64,000 nucleotides of DNA. Source: Beroe forskalii (Eukaryota > Ctenophora > Nuda > Beroida > Beroidae). Below, piece by piece: positions 35,481 to 46,500 of the stretch. Both the position numbers and the translations under genes were made by a program. Within the stretch, counting starts at the first letter, position 1; each line of letters starts with the position of its first letter. Where the stretch lies: the NCBI GenBank assembly GCA_011033025.1, contig WFMF01000271.1, positions 124,001-188,000 of the forward strand. The letters run 5' to 3'. Under the pieces are notes generated by a model that made no database searches, was not told the DNA's origin, and saw only the letters and a program-made list of their open reading frames with translations.

Positions 35481-36122
35481 TGCCACCTGACTCAGATTAA
35501 CTGAATCGGCTAAATTGGATTATGGATATTAGATAAGTAGGTCAGTTACTTTTTTACATCTTGGCAGATCAATATGGGATTTGAGTTGTTTAGCAAGGTA
35601 TGGCTTAGCAGCCATGGTGACCGACAAGGCAAAATATGTAGACACGATATCTTAACAACGCATTTGAGACCTATTTCCCCCTTGAAACATTTGCCTTCAT
35701 CTTTGCCTCTCGACTGGGAATGATGCTTATACTCAATTATTGTCAAATTACTGTCATCGTACATGATACTATGATAATGTATCCCATCTTCAGGCTGAAA
35801 TTGTGGCTATTCTCACCTTCGGATCGGGCAGTTAAAGTGGGGGCGATTTAAAGGCCATTAAAGCATCTACCTACGCGATTACGAGTTAATAGTTAAAACA
35901 AGAACTACAACTTTATAAAAATTCGAGTTACTGGAATCGTCTAAATGACTGGTTATAATGGCTCGAAGATTAGAAGGCAATTTTAGACTTTGGTTGGATG
36001 AAAAAGGTCGGCTGAATTCAAAACAAATCAAAGACAATTGACAAAGCAACTAACAAAGCAACTAACAATGATTATGAACTAGTGCGGCGCGGCTTGTCCC
36101 AAGTCGCGTAAAACATGTTCTG

Positions 36123-36850
36123 GTGGAAGTCACATTGCGCTCTCGCCATCCAGTCGGGCATTGCTAAACACGCATATCCCTGTTTGCGTTGCGGTTCCTC
36201 AGAACAGGAAGCGCGCGGCACGTACAAAGTACACATGTGTGCACACCTATGCGGGCTTAGGAAGTTATACGCGCCGCGCAACGCAAACATTGTCAGACGT
36301 TGTCTGACCCCTACGCCTTCGGCGGCCGCGCACGTCCGCCGAAGGCTTTCCGTCGACGGACGTCGCGTTTCCCGACTTTCCTAAGCCCTCTTGCTAAATA
36401 CGTAAAGCCCGCACAGGTGTGTGTGTGTGTGTGTGTGTGTTTACGCGCGCTTCCCTACAGAAGCGCGCCGCGCAACGCAAACAGTTGCTAAACAGGTATG
36501 TCTCCCATATAAACGGCTCTGAGTGACGTCACAGATCTAAACGTCAATTTTTCTGTATCCTAAACCAAACCATAGCCCTAACCTTAATCCTAACCCTAAC
36601 AAATCCTGACCCTAACCCTTGTTCTTAAAGCGCTAGGTGCGCTTAATTATATTTTTCTGAGTGACGTCATTGTCATAGATAATGAAGGCTCCTGTTTATA
36701 TGGGAGACTGACCGCTAAACACGTTTATCCCTGTGTGGCTCGCGTGGCGCGCTTCCAGCTTCCCCAGCAGCTTGCCAGCTTGTGTCCCGTGGGGACAACG
36801 TCTGACAAGGATGTACTATGTAGTATATACGTGTTTAACCTTAAAATTGA
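36123..36850. mobile_element. cluster of small TIR elements beside element B
   Basis: Several pieces. GCTAAACACG-type MITE fragments are at 36162, 36390-36495 and 36712. A (GT)n run is at 36417-36440. A 209-bp element with 15-bp TIRs GTCTCCCATATAAAC (36500-36514, 36694-36708) encloses telomere-like CCCTAA repeats (36575-36620) and two CTGAGTGACGTCA copies. A GGACAACGTCTG fragment of the GC-rich MITE is near 36800. No gene is seen. Confidence 0.6.
36575..36620. repeat. short interstitial telomere-like CCCTAA tract
   Basis: Irregular CCCTAAC/CCTTAATC words on the plus strand, i.e. TTAGGG on the other, the usual animal telomere unit. It is short and degenerate, inside a TIR-bounded element, so it is carried by a transposon and does not mark a chromosome end. 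Confidence 0.6.
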
Positions 36851-37093
36851 AGCGCCTAAAAGTTCAAAAAAGTAACCAAGCGTAGCGTCTCAAATTCAAA
36901 ATATCAAGACACCACGGATAGTGGATAGGCTGCGCCTATAAGAGGTAGAGACACCACGGTAAATGAGCATCAAAAATTGTTGCATTTTTTTAACTGCTTG
37001 CCAAAGTTATACCAGGTTAACCCAGTTTTCCTGTCAGTACCAGTAGTAATCTACCTTCCCTCCTTGTAACTTTGTAACATACCATCTCCGCAG

Positions 37094-40000
37094 CGGTAAA
37101 GCAGCGAATGCAGCAGTTCAAGTCCCGGTACACATCCAACTTAAACTGCGCTCAGTCCATGCTAGCCAAGGAAGGCGTCGGCTCTTTCTACAGGGCTTAC
37201 AGCACTCAGATCTGTATGAACGTGCCGCACCAGTGTATTCACTTCGCGTGTTACGAGTACTTCAAGAGGAAGCTAAATCCATCCAACGAATACAGGTTAG
37301 TCTAGGAGTTTTAAGGAACGTAACTCGTGGTGTTTGATTGGTATTACGTCCATACTTGATACAGCCATGAATTTGTCATTCGATGTCCTAAAATAATCCC
37401 AATTTGGAATTGCACTAAGTATTTCATGCTAAATGCTAATCCTTCCTTTTGAACTACCCAAATGACATCCCCATTACAAATCTAAACTAATTTATAATTC
37501 TAGTTAATTGTTCTAATAAATAATTCTATTACAGGCCGTCAGTTCACGTAGTGAGCGGGGCACTGGCCGGCGGTATAGCAGCAGCCGTCACTACACCCCT
37601 TGACGTGTGCAAGACTCTCCTCAACACTCAGCCACAGATATCAGGTTCAGAGGTACAGTTGCTGGGAATCGGACTGCAATATATAGGATGACATGCTACC
37701 ATATCACCCTCTACCATATGAACCTCTACCAGAATTAACATTTAATAGTTTTATTATGCGAATGTAGATTCACGAAGGCTGTACAGCGTTAATGGGGGTG
37801 GCAAGTTATGGGAGCCCCTGTATCCGTTTTGGATACACGGACTTCTCTTAAACCTGGTATACATCATAACAGAGTTAACCATACCCAGGCTCGCCCTACA
37901 CTTGGGCTAACCTCTAATCACGGGCTCCCCTATACACCGCTCCCCTTAATCTTGGGCTTACCCATTTCCCTTGGTCTCACCCCTAAACAAGGGATCGCCC
38001 ATAACAGACTCGCCCTTATCCTGGGCTATACCGCCTATGGCTCCCCCCTACCTGGGGCTTCTGGAATGCCTTGGGCTAACCCCCAAACACGGGATCAACC
38101 ATACCAGACCAACCCTTAGCCTGGGCTATACCGCATATGGCTTCACCCTACCTTGGGCTTCTGCAATGCCTTGGGCTAACCCCCAAACACGGGATCCACC
38201 ATACCAGACCAACCCTTATCCTGGGCTATACCGCATATGGCTCCACCCTACCTTGGGCTTCTGCAATGTCTTGGGCTAACCCCCAAACACGGGATCCACC
38301 ATACCAGACTACCCCTTATCCTGGGCTATACCGCATATGGCTCCACCCTACCTTGGGCTTCTGCAATGCCTTGGGCTAACCCCCAAACACGGGATCCACC
38401 ATATCAGACCAACCCTTATCCTGGGCTATACCAACTTGCAGGGAGCCCAAGTTGGTATGGGGGAGCCCAAGTTAGTATGGGGAAGCCCAAGTTGGTATGG
38501 GGGAGCCCAGTTAGTGCGGGGGAGCCCAGATAGTGCGGGGGAGCCCAAGTTAGTACGGGGGAGCCCAAGTTAGTACGGGGGAGCCCAAGTTAGTACGGGG
38601 GAGCCCAGATAGCACAGGGGAGCCCAAGTTGGTATGGGGGAGCCCTGATAGTACGGGGGAGCCCAAGTTGGTATGGGGGAGCCAAAGCTAGTATGGGGAA
38701 GCCCAAGTTGGTATGGGGGAGCCCAGTTAGTGCGGGGGAGCCCAGATAGTGCGGGGGAGCCCAAGTTAGTACGGGGGAGCCCAAGTTAGTACGGGGGAGC
38801 CCTGATAGCACGGGGGAGCCCAGATAGTACGGGGGAGCCCAAGTTGGTATGGGGGAGCCCAAGTTAGTACGGGGGAGCCCAAGTTGGTACGGGGAGCCCA
38901 AGTTGGTATGGGGGAGCCCAAGTTGGTAGGGGGAGCCCAAGTTGGTATGGGGGAGCCAAATAGAGGGGGGAGCCAAAGTTAATACGGGGGAGCCCGAGAT
39001 AACATAGGGGAGAGCCCGAGTAATAATGGGGGGGGCCCGAGTTATCAAGGGGGAGCCCAAGTTATCATGGAAAGCCCGAGTTAATATTGGGGGAGCCCGA
39101 GTTAATACTGGGGCGGAGCCCGAGTTAGTATAGGGGTAGCCCGAGTTTTTATGGGGTAGCCCGAGTTATCATGAGGCCGAGTTGATACGGGGGTAGTCGG
39201 GTTTTGATCATGGGGGAGCCCAACTAGGGGGGAGAGGGAATTGGGTGAGTGAATGGGGTGGCCCAATATAACGGAGGGGAGCCCATATTTAAAGCGAGGG
39301 GGAGCCCAAGGTAGGGTGGAGCCATATGCGGTATAGCCCAGGATAAGGGTTGGTCTGGTATGGTGGATCCCGTGTTTGGGGGTTAGCCCAAGGCATTGCA
39401 GAAGCCCAAGGTAGGGTGGAGCCATTTGCGGTATAGCCCAGGATAAGGGGTAGTCTGGTATGGTGGATCCCGTGTTTGGGGGTTAGCCCAAGACATTGCA
39501 GAAGCCCAAGGTAGGGTGGAGCCATATGCGGTATAGCCCAGGATAAGGGTTGGTCTGGTATGGTGGATCCCGTGTTTGGGGGTTAGCCCAAGGCATTGCA
39601 GAAGCCCAAGGTAGGGTGAAGCCATATGCGGTATAGCCCAGGCTAAGGGTTGGTCTGGTATGGTTGATCCCGTGTTTGGGGGTTAGCCCAAGGCATTCCA
39701 GAAGCCCCAGGTAGGGGGGAGCCATATGCGGTATAGTCCAGGATAAGGGCGAGTCTGGTATGGGCGACCCCTTGTTTAGGGGTGAGCCCAAGGGAAGTGG
39801 GTAAGCCCAAGATTAAGGGGAGCGGTCTATAGGGGAGCCCGTGATTAGAGGTTAGCCCAAGTGTAGGGCGAGCCTGGGTATGGTTAACTCTGTTATGATG
39901 TATACCAAGATTAAGGGGAGGCATTTTGGCTCCCCCATTGTCCGGTATACCAAACTTGCCACCCCCATTATAAGGTCACATTAGACCGATTTTAGCCTAT

Positions 40001-40200
40001 TTTAACCTAAATCATTTCAGATATCAGGTTCAGAGGTGGCCGTTACGCGCGGCATCATGAACGGCTTCAGTACGATACACCGAGTAGCGGGGTTCCGAGG
40101 GCTGTGGCAGGGGTGCCGCGCACGAGTGATAACCACCGCGCCATCTACCGGCATTTGCTGGTGCATATACGAGGCCTTCAAATACGGACTTTCGAGCTGA
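37094..40200 (+). CDS. mitoferrin (SLC25A28/37 type), 3' part (three exons)
   Basis: Exons 37094-37295, 37535 to ~37643 and ~40027-40200. The first begins mid-carrier with [10 protein letters not shown] (the PAEVVKQRMQ segment) and [17 protein letters not shown], equivalent to the family's TTQLTMNIPFQSIHF, which contains the MNIP iron-carrier motif. Exon 2 has the third carrier signature [13 protein letters not shown], and exon 3 ends [16 protein letters not shown]. Mitoferrin imports iron across the inner mitochondrial membrane. About the first 170 residues (first carrier repeat and half of the second) are absent; upstream is element B. The last intron is flanked by an exact 20-bp direct repeat, so the splice position is ambiguous; cutting at CAG/GTTCAG in both copies gives [16 protein letters not shown] with no residue lost or duplicated. 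Confidence 0.92.
37635..37654 (+). repeat. 20-bp exon-edge direct repeat, 5' copy
   Basis: CAGATATCAGGTTCAGAGGT at the 5' end of the last mitoferrin intron, exactly repeated at 40018-40037. Each copy contains AG-GT twice and can supply both splice sites. Confidence 0.95.
37792..39968. mobile_element. element E: 2.2 kb foldback element in the mitoferrin intron
   Basis: Ends are ATGGGGGTGGCAAGTT (37792-37807) and its exact complement (39953-39968), each flanked by TA, which fits a TA duplication as in Tc1/mariner. The arms are tandem copies of a ~100-bp unit (CTGGGCTATACCGCATATGG...), about five forward at 37940-38440 and five inverted at 39285-39800. The core (38435-39290) is a ~20-22-bp minisatellite, GGGAGCCCAAGTTGGTATGG. 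There is no transposase frame; the open frames inside are repeat translation. Confidence 0.85.
38435..39290 (+). repeat. ~20-22-bp GGGAGCCCAAGTT minisatellite, element E core
   Basis: About 40 variant units differing at GTTGGTATGG / GTTAGTACGG / GATAGTGCGG. Blocks of several units are duplicated (38440-38590 resembles 38690-38830). Confidence 0.9.
40018..40037 (+). repeat. 20-bp exon-edge direct repeat, 3' copy
   Basis: Exact copy of 37635-37654 at the 3' end of the intron, directly before GGCCGTTACG of the last exon. Confidence 0.95.
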
Positions 40201-41574
40201 TCATACCCAATTACAATTCCTAGGTATTTTGTAGATAGTCGATAGTAGTGTGTACAGGGTTATTGCAGACAAATAATGAGTAATTTTAGTACGAAAGTGT
40301 CCTCTTTTTCTTGGTTTAAAATCCTCTGATCTATCGACGAGAGCCACCGCGCAATGGAGTCCCTGAAGGATGGGTTATTCTTGTGGGATATAGGGGTTTT
40401 GGGCTAAATAGTATTTTAAGACGGGGGCAGCATTCTTGGGACGGAGGTTTAGGGGCAGAGGTCGTCTTGGGATGGAGGTAGAGGGGCAGGGGTCGGCTTG
40501 GATGGGGCAAAGGGATGAGGATCGTTGGAACGATGGTGAAGGAAACTGACTGCAACGAGTAGGATGTCCGGTGTGCTCTTTACAAAGACAGGTGGTTCCG
40601 TGGATGTCGCCGGTAGAAAAGAACCTTTATCTTTAAAACCTTTTCATATATCTGTCAAGATCTACTGCGAACCCTTTAAATTCATGATAATGTTTAATTT
40701 GGATTATGAGAGCAGCATACCGTTTAATCGTGATTTCAGAGTTAAACCTGAATTTGAATGGTGTTTTGTGTTTACCGTATTATTTTGGGTTTGCTAGTTC
40801 CAGTGAGAACTGCTCCCATTGAACAGCGAATACATTTTCCAGCCCCCAGAAATGTCAGACACATTTTAGGGCCCCTTTTAAGGCCAATGCTGTTGATCAA
40901 ACAATTATGCCCGCCAGCCATGATCCCTTGTATATTCAATTAGTATAATTAAAATCTAATTACTAGGATTGATGCTGTGTACTACTACTTACTAAAGAAA
41001 ATGTATTCGCTGTTGATGTAAGCTCGAAACATCAAAACCAGCGTCAAAATAGATAATCATTTGATTTAACAAAGTTGAACTAGGACTGATGTATTGTGAA
41101 ATGTTATTTGAGCAATGAATAATGCGAGTTTTATATATTTATTAGCAAAGAATTGTGTTGAATTAGGCAAAAACATCGTATCGATAGTCGAGTTTTTCAT
41201 TTTTGGTTACAAGCTGATTTGATTGGAAATAGGAAGAACACCGTGAAAATTTCATTGAATTTACTTCCCCGTCCCGTTTTCCTTCTTAAAATTGATACAA
41301 TTCAACCAAATCAGTACTAATACTAGTGATAAGTTATTTTATGGGGTTGTTTGTGACTTTGTGTTAATTTAATTTATGTTACTAAATCAACTTTTGTGAC
41401 CCTTTATGATACAACCCCATTTGAAACCGATATTGGACTTATATTTGTGGTTATATTTTACGGCTTACGCATTTCCATTTTAAGCCCAAGCACAGATAGG
41501 CTGATAGATTATATTAGGTCGTGCAGTTTTCTGGAATTGTAAACTGCAACTATATTAGAAGAAATTGTAACAGG

Positions 41575-41670
41575 GGCAGTTTGAACTGCAGTTTGCGCGT
41601 CTTTTATGTGCGCGGCTCAAGTCTGTACGCGCCGCACACAAAAGACAGGCAAACTGCAGTTCGCACTGCC
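41575..41670. repeat. 96-bp inverted repeat
   Basis: GGCAGTTTGAACTGCAGTTTGC pairs with GCAAACTGCAGTTCGCACTGCC; inner arms GCGTCTTTTATGTGCGCGGC and GCCGCACACAAAAGAC. Probably a MITE. Confidence 0.7.
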
Positions 41671-42266
41671 ATCGTAATCATGTAGCTGTGATTACGTCAT
41701 GAAACGTGGCAAATAATGAAATAATTGTGAGGTGGTGTTGAACTGTAGACAAACTCTATAATTGGACTGTGTAATCGAACTACCATCGTTTCGATTTGGT
41801 ATTACGTATGTATATTACGTATAAATTATTTGTTGGGAGACTCAAGCCTGCATTTTGGCAGGCTTCAGAACGTGAATTCTGTATCTTCTTTCAATTTACC
41901 ATCAGTTACCCTGATGTTTGTATTATTTAGAGCTGTCGTTTTATTGAGAATTGTCCTGGTTTGGGGGTGTGATTCGTAAATACTGAATAAACCACATCTG
42001 TCGTTAAAATGTACTAAAATAATAACATGTGGACGATCCCTAATTTATACACGTCTTAACTCCATAGTTTTATTGCAATTCAGCTCCCTAGCACAGGCAC
42101 CTTTGTCCTATAAGCCGACCCCGGTGCCTATTCAACAAATTTTGAATCTTTTACAAAAATCAAAGTTCAAAAGTAAAACAACGAGCTTTACACAAAATTG
42201 TTATATCTTCAAACTGATAAATTAAATTGACATGAAATTCACCAGTAAACAGTAAAGAATATAATG

Positions 42267-42446
42267 CCGTTGTGTCTCGACCTTAAGAGGTGCGGCATAT
42301 TACGCCGCGCTTGGGTACTTTTTGCGCCGCGTGATAGCGCCAAATTTGCTTTACAATATATTGTATAGGAAGCATATCTGCGCACTGTCACGCGCCGCAA
42401 AAAGGTCCTGTAATACGCCGCGCCTCAAAAGGTCGAGACAACACGG
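42267..42446. mobile_element. 180-bp MITE
   Basis: Ends CCGTTGTGTCTCGACCTT and AAGGTCGAGACAACACGG; GC-rich arms (ACGCCGCGC...GCGCGTGACAG type) around an AT-rich apex. Confidence 0.7.
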
Positions 42447-42953
42447 TGAACAGAATCATAGTTGAGTTCCAAAAAATCCGCATATGAAAAACTGAAGCAT
42501 AATGATATATTGGAAACAGTTATCAAATGCATTATGTGCCGATAACAATTTAAAAGTTGAAAAGATCTGCTTTTGATGGATCGTATAATGTATTTACATT
42601 TTGTCATTTAAGCTATGTCTAGTTACTTAGTTCATTAAGAGATAGATGAGCCAAGTGAGCTACCTACAAAGTAGGCCATATGGCCCTGATCACTTCAACT
42701 GATGCTCAGAGCCAATTAGTATCATTTATCATAGATAATTCATAACTATTTACTGCATCTCTATAATAACTATGTTATATTGTAATGAGTTCGCTCACAA
42801 ACTGCTCTTATTCGGCAGCTCTATACCTGTATACTCTTAATCAGCTTTGAAATGGGATCAAATGTCCATTTTAGAGCAAATTGTGAACGAAGAGTAACTC
42901 CTAAGAAAACTTGCGAGTTTCATTCTAAATTCTATAGGTACTGTGCACAACAT

Positions 42954-43352
42954 GAATCAGTTTCGGACCGAAAGTGCTGCGCGCAGATTTTGACCATTTC
43001 ACTCATAAATCCATTTGTGAATGTCCAATCGATACCAAAACTTGCATGGATACAGTTATACATTGCCACGTCTGAAAATTTCGAGATTTTCATCTTAAAA
43101 TGAAAAAGATATTGCAAAATTTAAATAAAGTCAGTTTCGGACCGAAACTGGCAGTTTCGGTCCGAAACTGGATATAAAATTCTACTATAGCTTGGTCATT
43201 TTTGGATGAAAATGCTTCAAATTTTCACAGACGCTGTCTTATGCCATGAACTGTGTCCATGCAAATTTTGGTATCGATTGGACTTTCACAAATGGTTTTA
43301 TGAGTGAAATGGTCAAAATTTGCGCGCAGCACTTTCGGTCCGAAACTGATTC
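42954..43352. mobile_element. 399-bp palindromic element
   Basis: GAATCAGTTTCGGACCGAAAG at the left pairs with the right end at 43352, and the arms match through ATTTTGACCATTTCACTCAT and the region around ATCGATACC. The apex holds three further copies of the 18-mer palindrome CAGTTTCGGACCGAAACTG (or its variant). Confidence 0.8.
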
Positions 43353-43565
43353 TATTGGTACGTTCTAATACATCCTTCAAAAACTTCAGAATATTCGTCA
43401 TTATACATTAAAATGGTATTTTACACTCGTAATATATCCCAAAACTTTATAATTCTGATTCCGCGAAAAAAAATCAAACATCACAATAAGTCCAATAACA
43501 ATAAATTTTAAATTTTGATTAGAAGTCCAGCATGAATTAGTTTAAACTATCGAACCAATAGACCT

Positions 43566-46500
43566 TTAGTAGTGATGTACAGTGTGCAACTGGGCTCCAA
43601 TCTGAAATATGTGTCTGGTGAGGGAGTTATTCAAATAAGTGCAATGCAAATTGGGATGTTTGTATGTATTGTACTCACAGTCCTTGCACACTTTTCCATT
43701 CTGAATAGCACAGCACAATAACAATTGACACACTAGCGAAGCAGTAAATTCTAAACAAATTAATGTAGGCATTCACCTGTAGCAGAAGTTTGATGCCCGG
43801 AAGAAAGGCCCCCACTTCACTAAAGTTAGCAGTCTGAGCTATTCGCGTGTGAATCTGCAGAGCCTGGTTGTAATCCTTTACACTCAGCGCTGAAAATGAC
43901 AAATGTAGAAAAAATGACATAAAATACACGCCTTACATTTCATTTTCAAAGCATTTAGCTTGGGATCTTTTTCAATTATACCAGATAGAAGTACGACGTG
44001 CATGAAATAATTCTGCTGACAGTTTTACCAACCTCCTGCAATGCTGTTCAATTCATTAACCACGGCATCAGATACACACTCGTATCTCAGCTTATCTTTC
44101 AGTGCTTCCAGTTTTGTTGAAACTTCCTCAAGCTTACGTCGGTGCGTCTGAAGATTATTATGTTTACACTTAGCCTTAGATGATTTAAACAATGAATAGA
44201 AAATGTCTACAAATGGGTCTAAATATGACGCGTATTAAAACATGAGTATCTGTCACAGTGACACAGTACATGATCTGTAACAGAGTGCATGGAACAAATT
44301 TAAACGAACATAAACGGCCCATCGTTACCTACTTTAAAGGAGTATGAAATAACTAGGGACTAGGGAGTATGGTTATAACTCACAGGGTTTTGAGAAGAGT
44401 TTTTACAGTCGGACACAGATGTTTCTAGAACAACCAGCATTGGCACATGGTGCTCTGGAACAGGCGGCTTCTCGACAGGAGCAGGCTGAAAATCAAATAT
44501 ACGGGTTTGGGAAGGGTATTAAATGTCACCACTTCGAATGGGCAAGAATCAATGGAATGATCCAATTGAAACGGCTCTTAATCGAGGATTATAAAATGTA
44601 CCTTTTAGCCACAAAATTGATGAATTTAAACCCTCATAAACTCAACTCACAGGGGCAGGGGCTGGTTCTGGAGCAGCCTGCATGTAAGCTCCAGGTTGCA
44701 TGTAGCCACCAGGCTGCTGCCCTCCGTACGGCTGCTGCTGTCCCTCAGTTGGTGGCTGCTGGCCACCATACCCAGGCTGTGGGTACTGTGGCTGTTGGTA
44801 GGTTGGCGGCATCGGCTGACCTGGATAGTTCGCTCCAGGCTGATTTGCTGGCGAATTCGGATCGATATCGACTGAAACACGGGGATAATCTCTGGATTTT
44901 AAATTAAGGTTATCGACGATAAAACAGTACCTTATTAACAACGGTACCTTATTTACAACGGTACCTTATTAACAACGGTACCTCATTAACAGCGGTACCT
45001 TATTAACTACGGTACCTCATTAACAACGGTACCTTTTCAACAACGGTACCTAATTAACAACGGCACCTTATTAACAACGGTACCTTATTAACAACGGTAC
45101 CTTATTAACCACGGTACCTTATTAACAACGGTACCTCATTAACAACGGTACATTACTAACAACGATTATTCCAACATTTTAACAACATCATTAATAACAA
45201 CAAATCAAGCAAGACAACTCGAACAAGAAAATGAAAACTGATCACCAGAGCTTCAGCACATGCCTTTATATATGATGGCTGACACCACTCGGTCGTCTAT
45301 GACGAACGGTGACGTATGCACATTCCGCATACCAACTTTATGACGTTGACACCACTCGGGACCCAATCAATCATGACGAATGAAGTTACGTACACATATC
45401 GAATCTATGACGTTGACACCACTCAACATCAAATCAATCATGAAGAATGAAGTTACGTACACATACCAACATCAAATCGAGCATGAAGAATAGCAACGTT
45501 TCAACATTGCAATGTGCACTATTTACATTTTTCATACCATGACCCTATGTATCTCTGTGACTTTGCTATTGGTACCTTATATATTGCGCCAAACTGTAAG
45601 CACCATTCCTGAATCGGATTCGGGAAAAAATAAACCGTTTGTTGTTTCAGTCAGGCAAGCGACAGTCTTGTCACGTTATAAGCTTAGCTTAACCGACCGA
45701 CCGATCGGTTGCATGGTGGAAATAGCATTGGGAATTGAAAACCGAATCTGCGCGCCGCGGACTCTTGTGAACTAAATGCTGAAATGCATGAAAAGAAAGA
45801 TCGCGCGCAACATCGAGTCCAGAGTGTCACGTCAGCAAAAAGTGTGCAATCACCAAATCAAATGCAGAACATGTTTTACGCGACGTGGGACAAGCCGCGC
45901 CGCAAATTTCGGCACTCCAAATGCGCGCATCGCGCGCGCGTGAACATGTGCAATTTCCTCCCATGAACGTACGCAAAATCGTGAATGATTTACTATCTTG
46001 TTGAAGCGATTTACATCAATTAGTTTGACTAGTTCATAATCATTGTTAGTTGCTTAAGTTGTCAATTGTCTTTGAATTGTTTTGAATTCAGCCGATTTTT
46101 TCATCCAACCAAAGTCTGAAATTGCCTTCTAATCTTCAAGCCATTATAACCGGTCATTTAGACGATTCCAGTAACACGAATTTTTATAAAGTTGTAGTTC
46201 TTGTTTTAATTTGTAATCACGAAGGTAGATGCTTTTAATGGCCTTTAAATCAACCGAGCCCACTTTAACTGCCCGATTTGAAGGTGAGAAGAGCCACAAT
46301 TTCAGCCTGAAGATGGGATACATTATCATAGTATCATGTACGATGAAAGTAATTTGACAATTATTGAGAATAAGCACCATTCCCAGTCGAGAGGCAAAGA
46401 TGAAAGCAAATGTTTCATGGGGGAATTAGCATATCTGAGTCAGGTGTGACAGGGGACAAATGTCGCCCGAGGCAACATCGGATTTTGAGGCTCAAATATG

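Larger units (their letters stand above)
26482..36122 (+). mobile_element. element B: second copy of the satellite foldback element (9.6 kb)
   Basis: The right end (36094-36116, one mismatch to the element A repeat) is intact and ends at GTTCTG. The left end keeps only CGACGTGGGACAA at 26482-26494. Architecture is as in A: ~19 forward units, a switch near 32600, ~8 inverted units, then the edge sequence. The degenerate units beside the switch (32334-32590) share specific changes with those of element A (6429-7012), including AATCCAATCATTCCTGCCAA and GGGAAAAATGTCGCC, so both descend from one ancestral element. No target duplication is visible. It separates the 5' half of CCDC39 from the 3' half of mitoferrin. 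Confidence 0.85.
40201..43565. other. intergenic between mitoferrin and SEC31; small inverted repeats
   Basis: The mitoferrin 3' UTR presumably occupies the first few hundred bases. No coding region is supported. Inverted-repeat elements lie at 41575-41670, 42267-42446 and 42954-43352. The two genes are convergent here. Confidence 0.5.

Noticed and set aside
37808-39924. Overlapping Pro/Gly-rich frames in the mitoferrin intron
   Set aside because: They lie wholly inside element E and mirror each other on both strands, as expected for inverted tandem repeats.
44419-44907. 162-codon plus-strand frame rich in Ala, Gln and Val
   Set aside because: Antisense of SEC31 exons 17 and 18, which splice in phase with the rest of SEC31.
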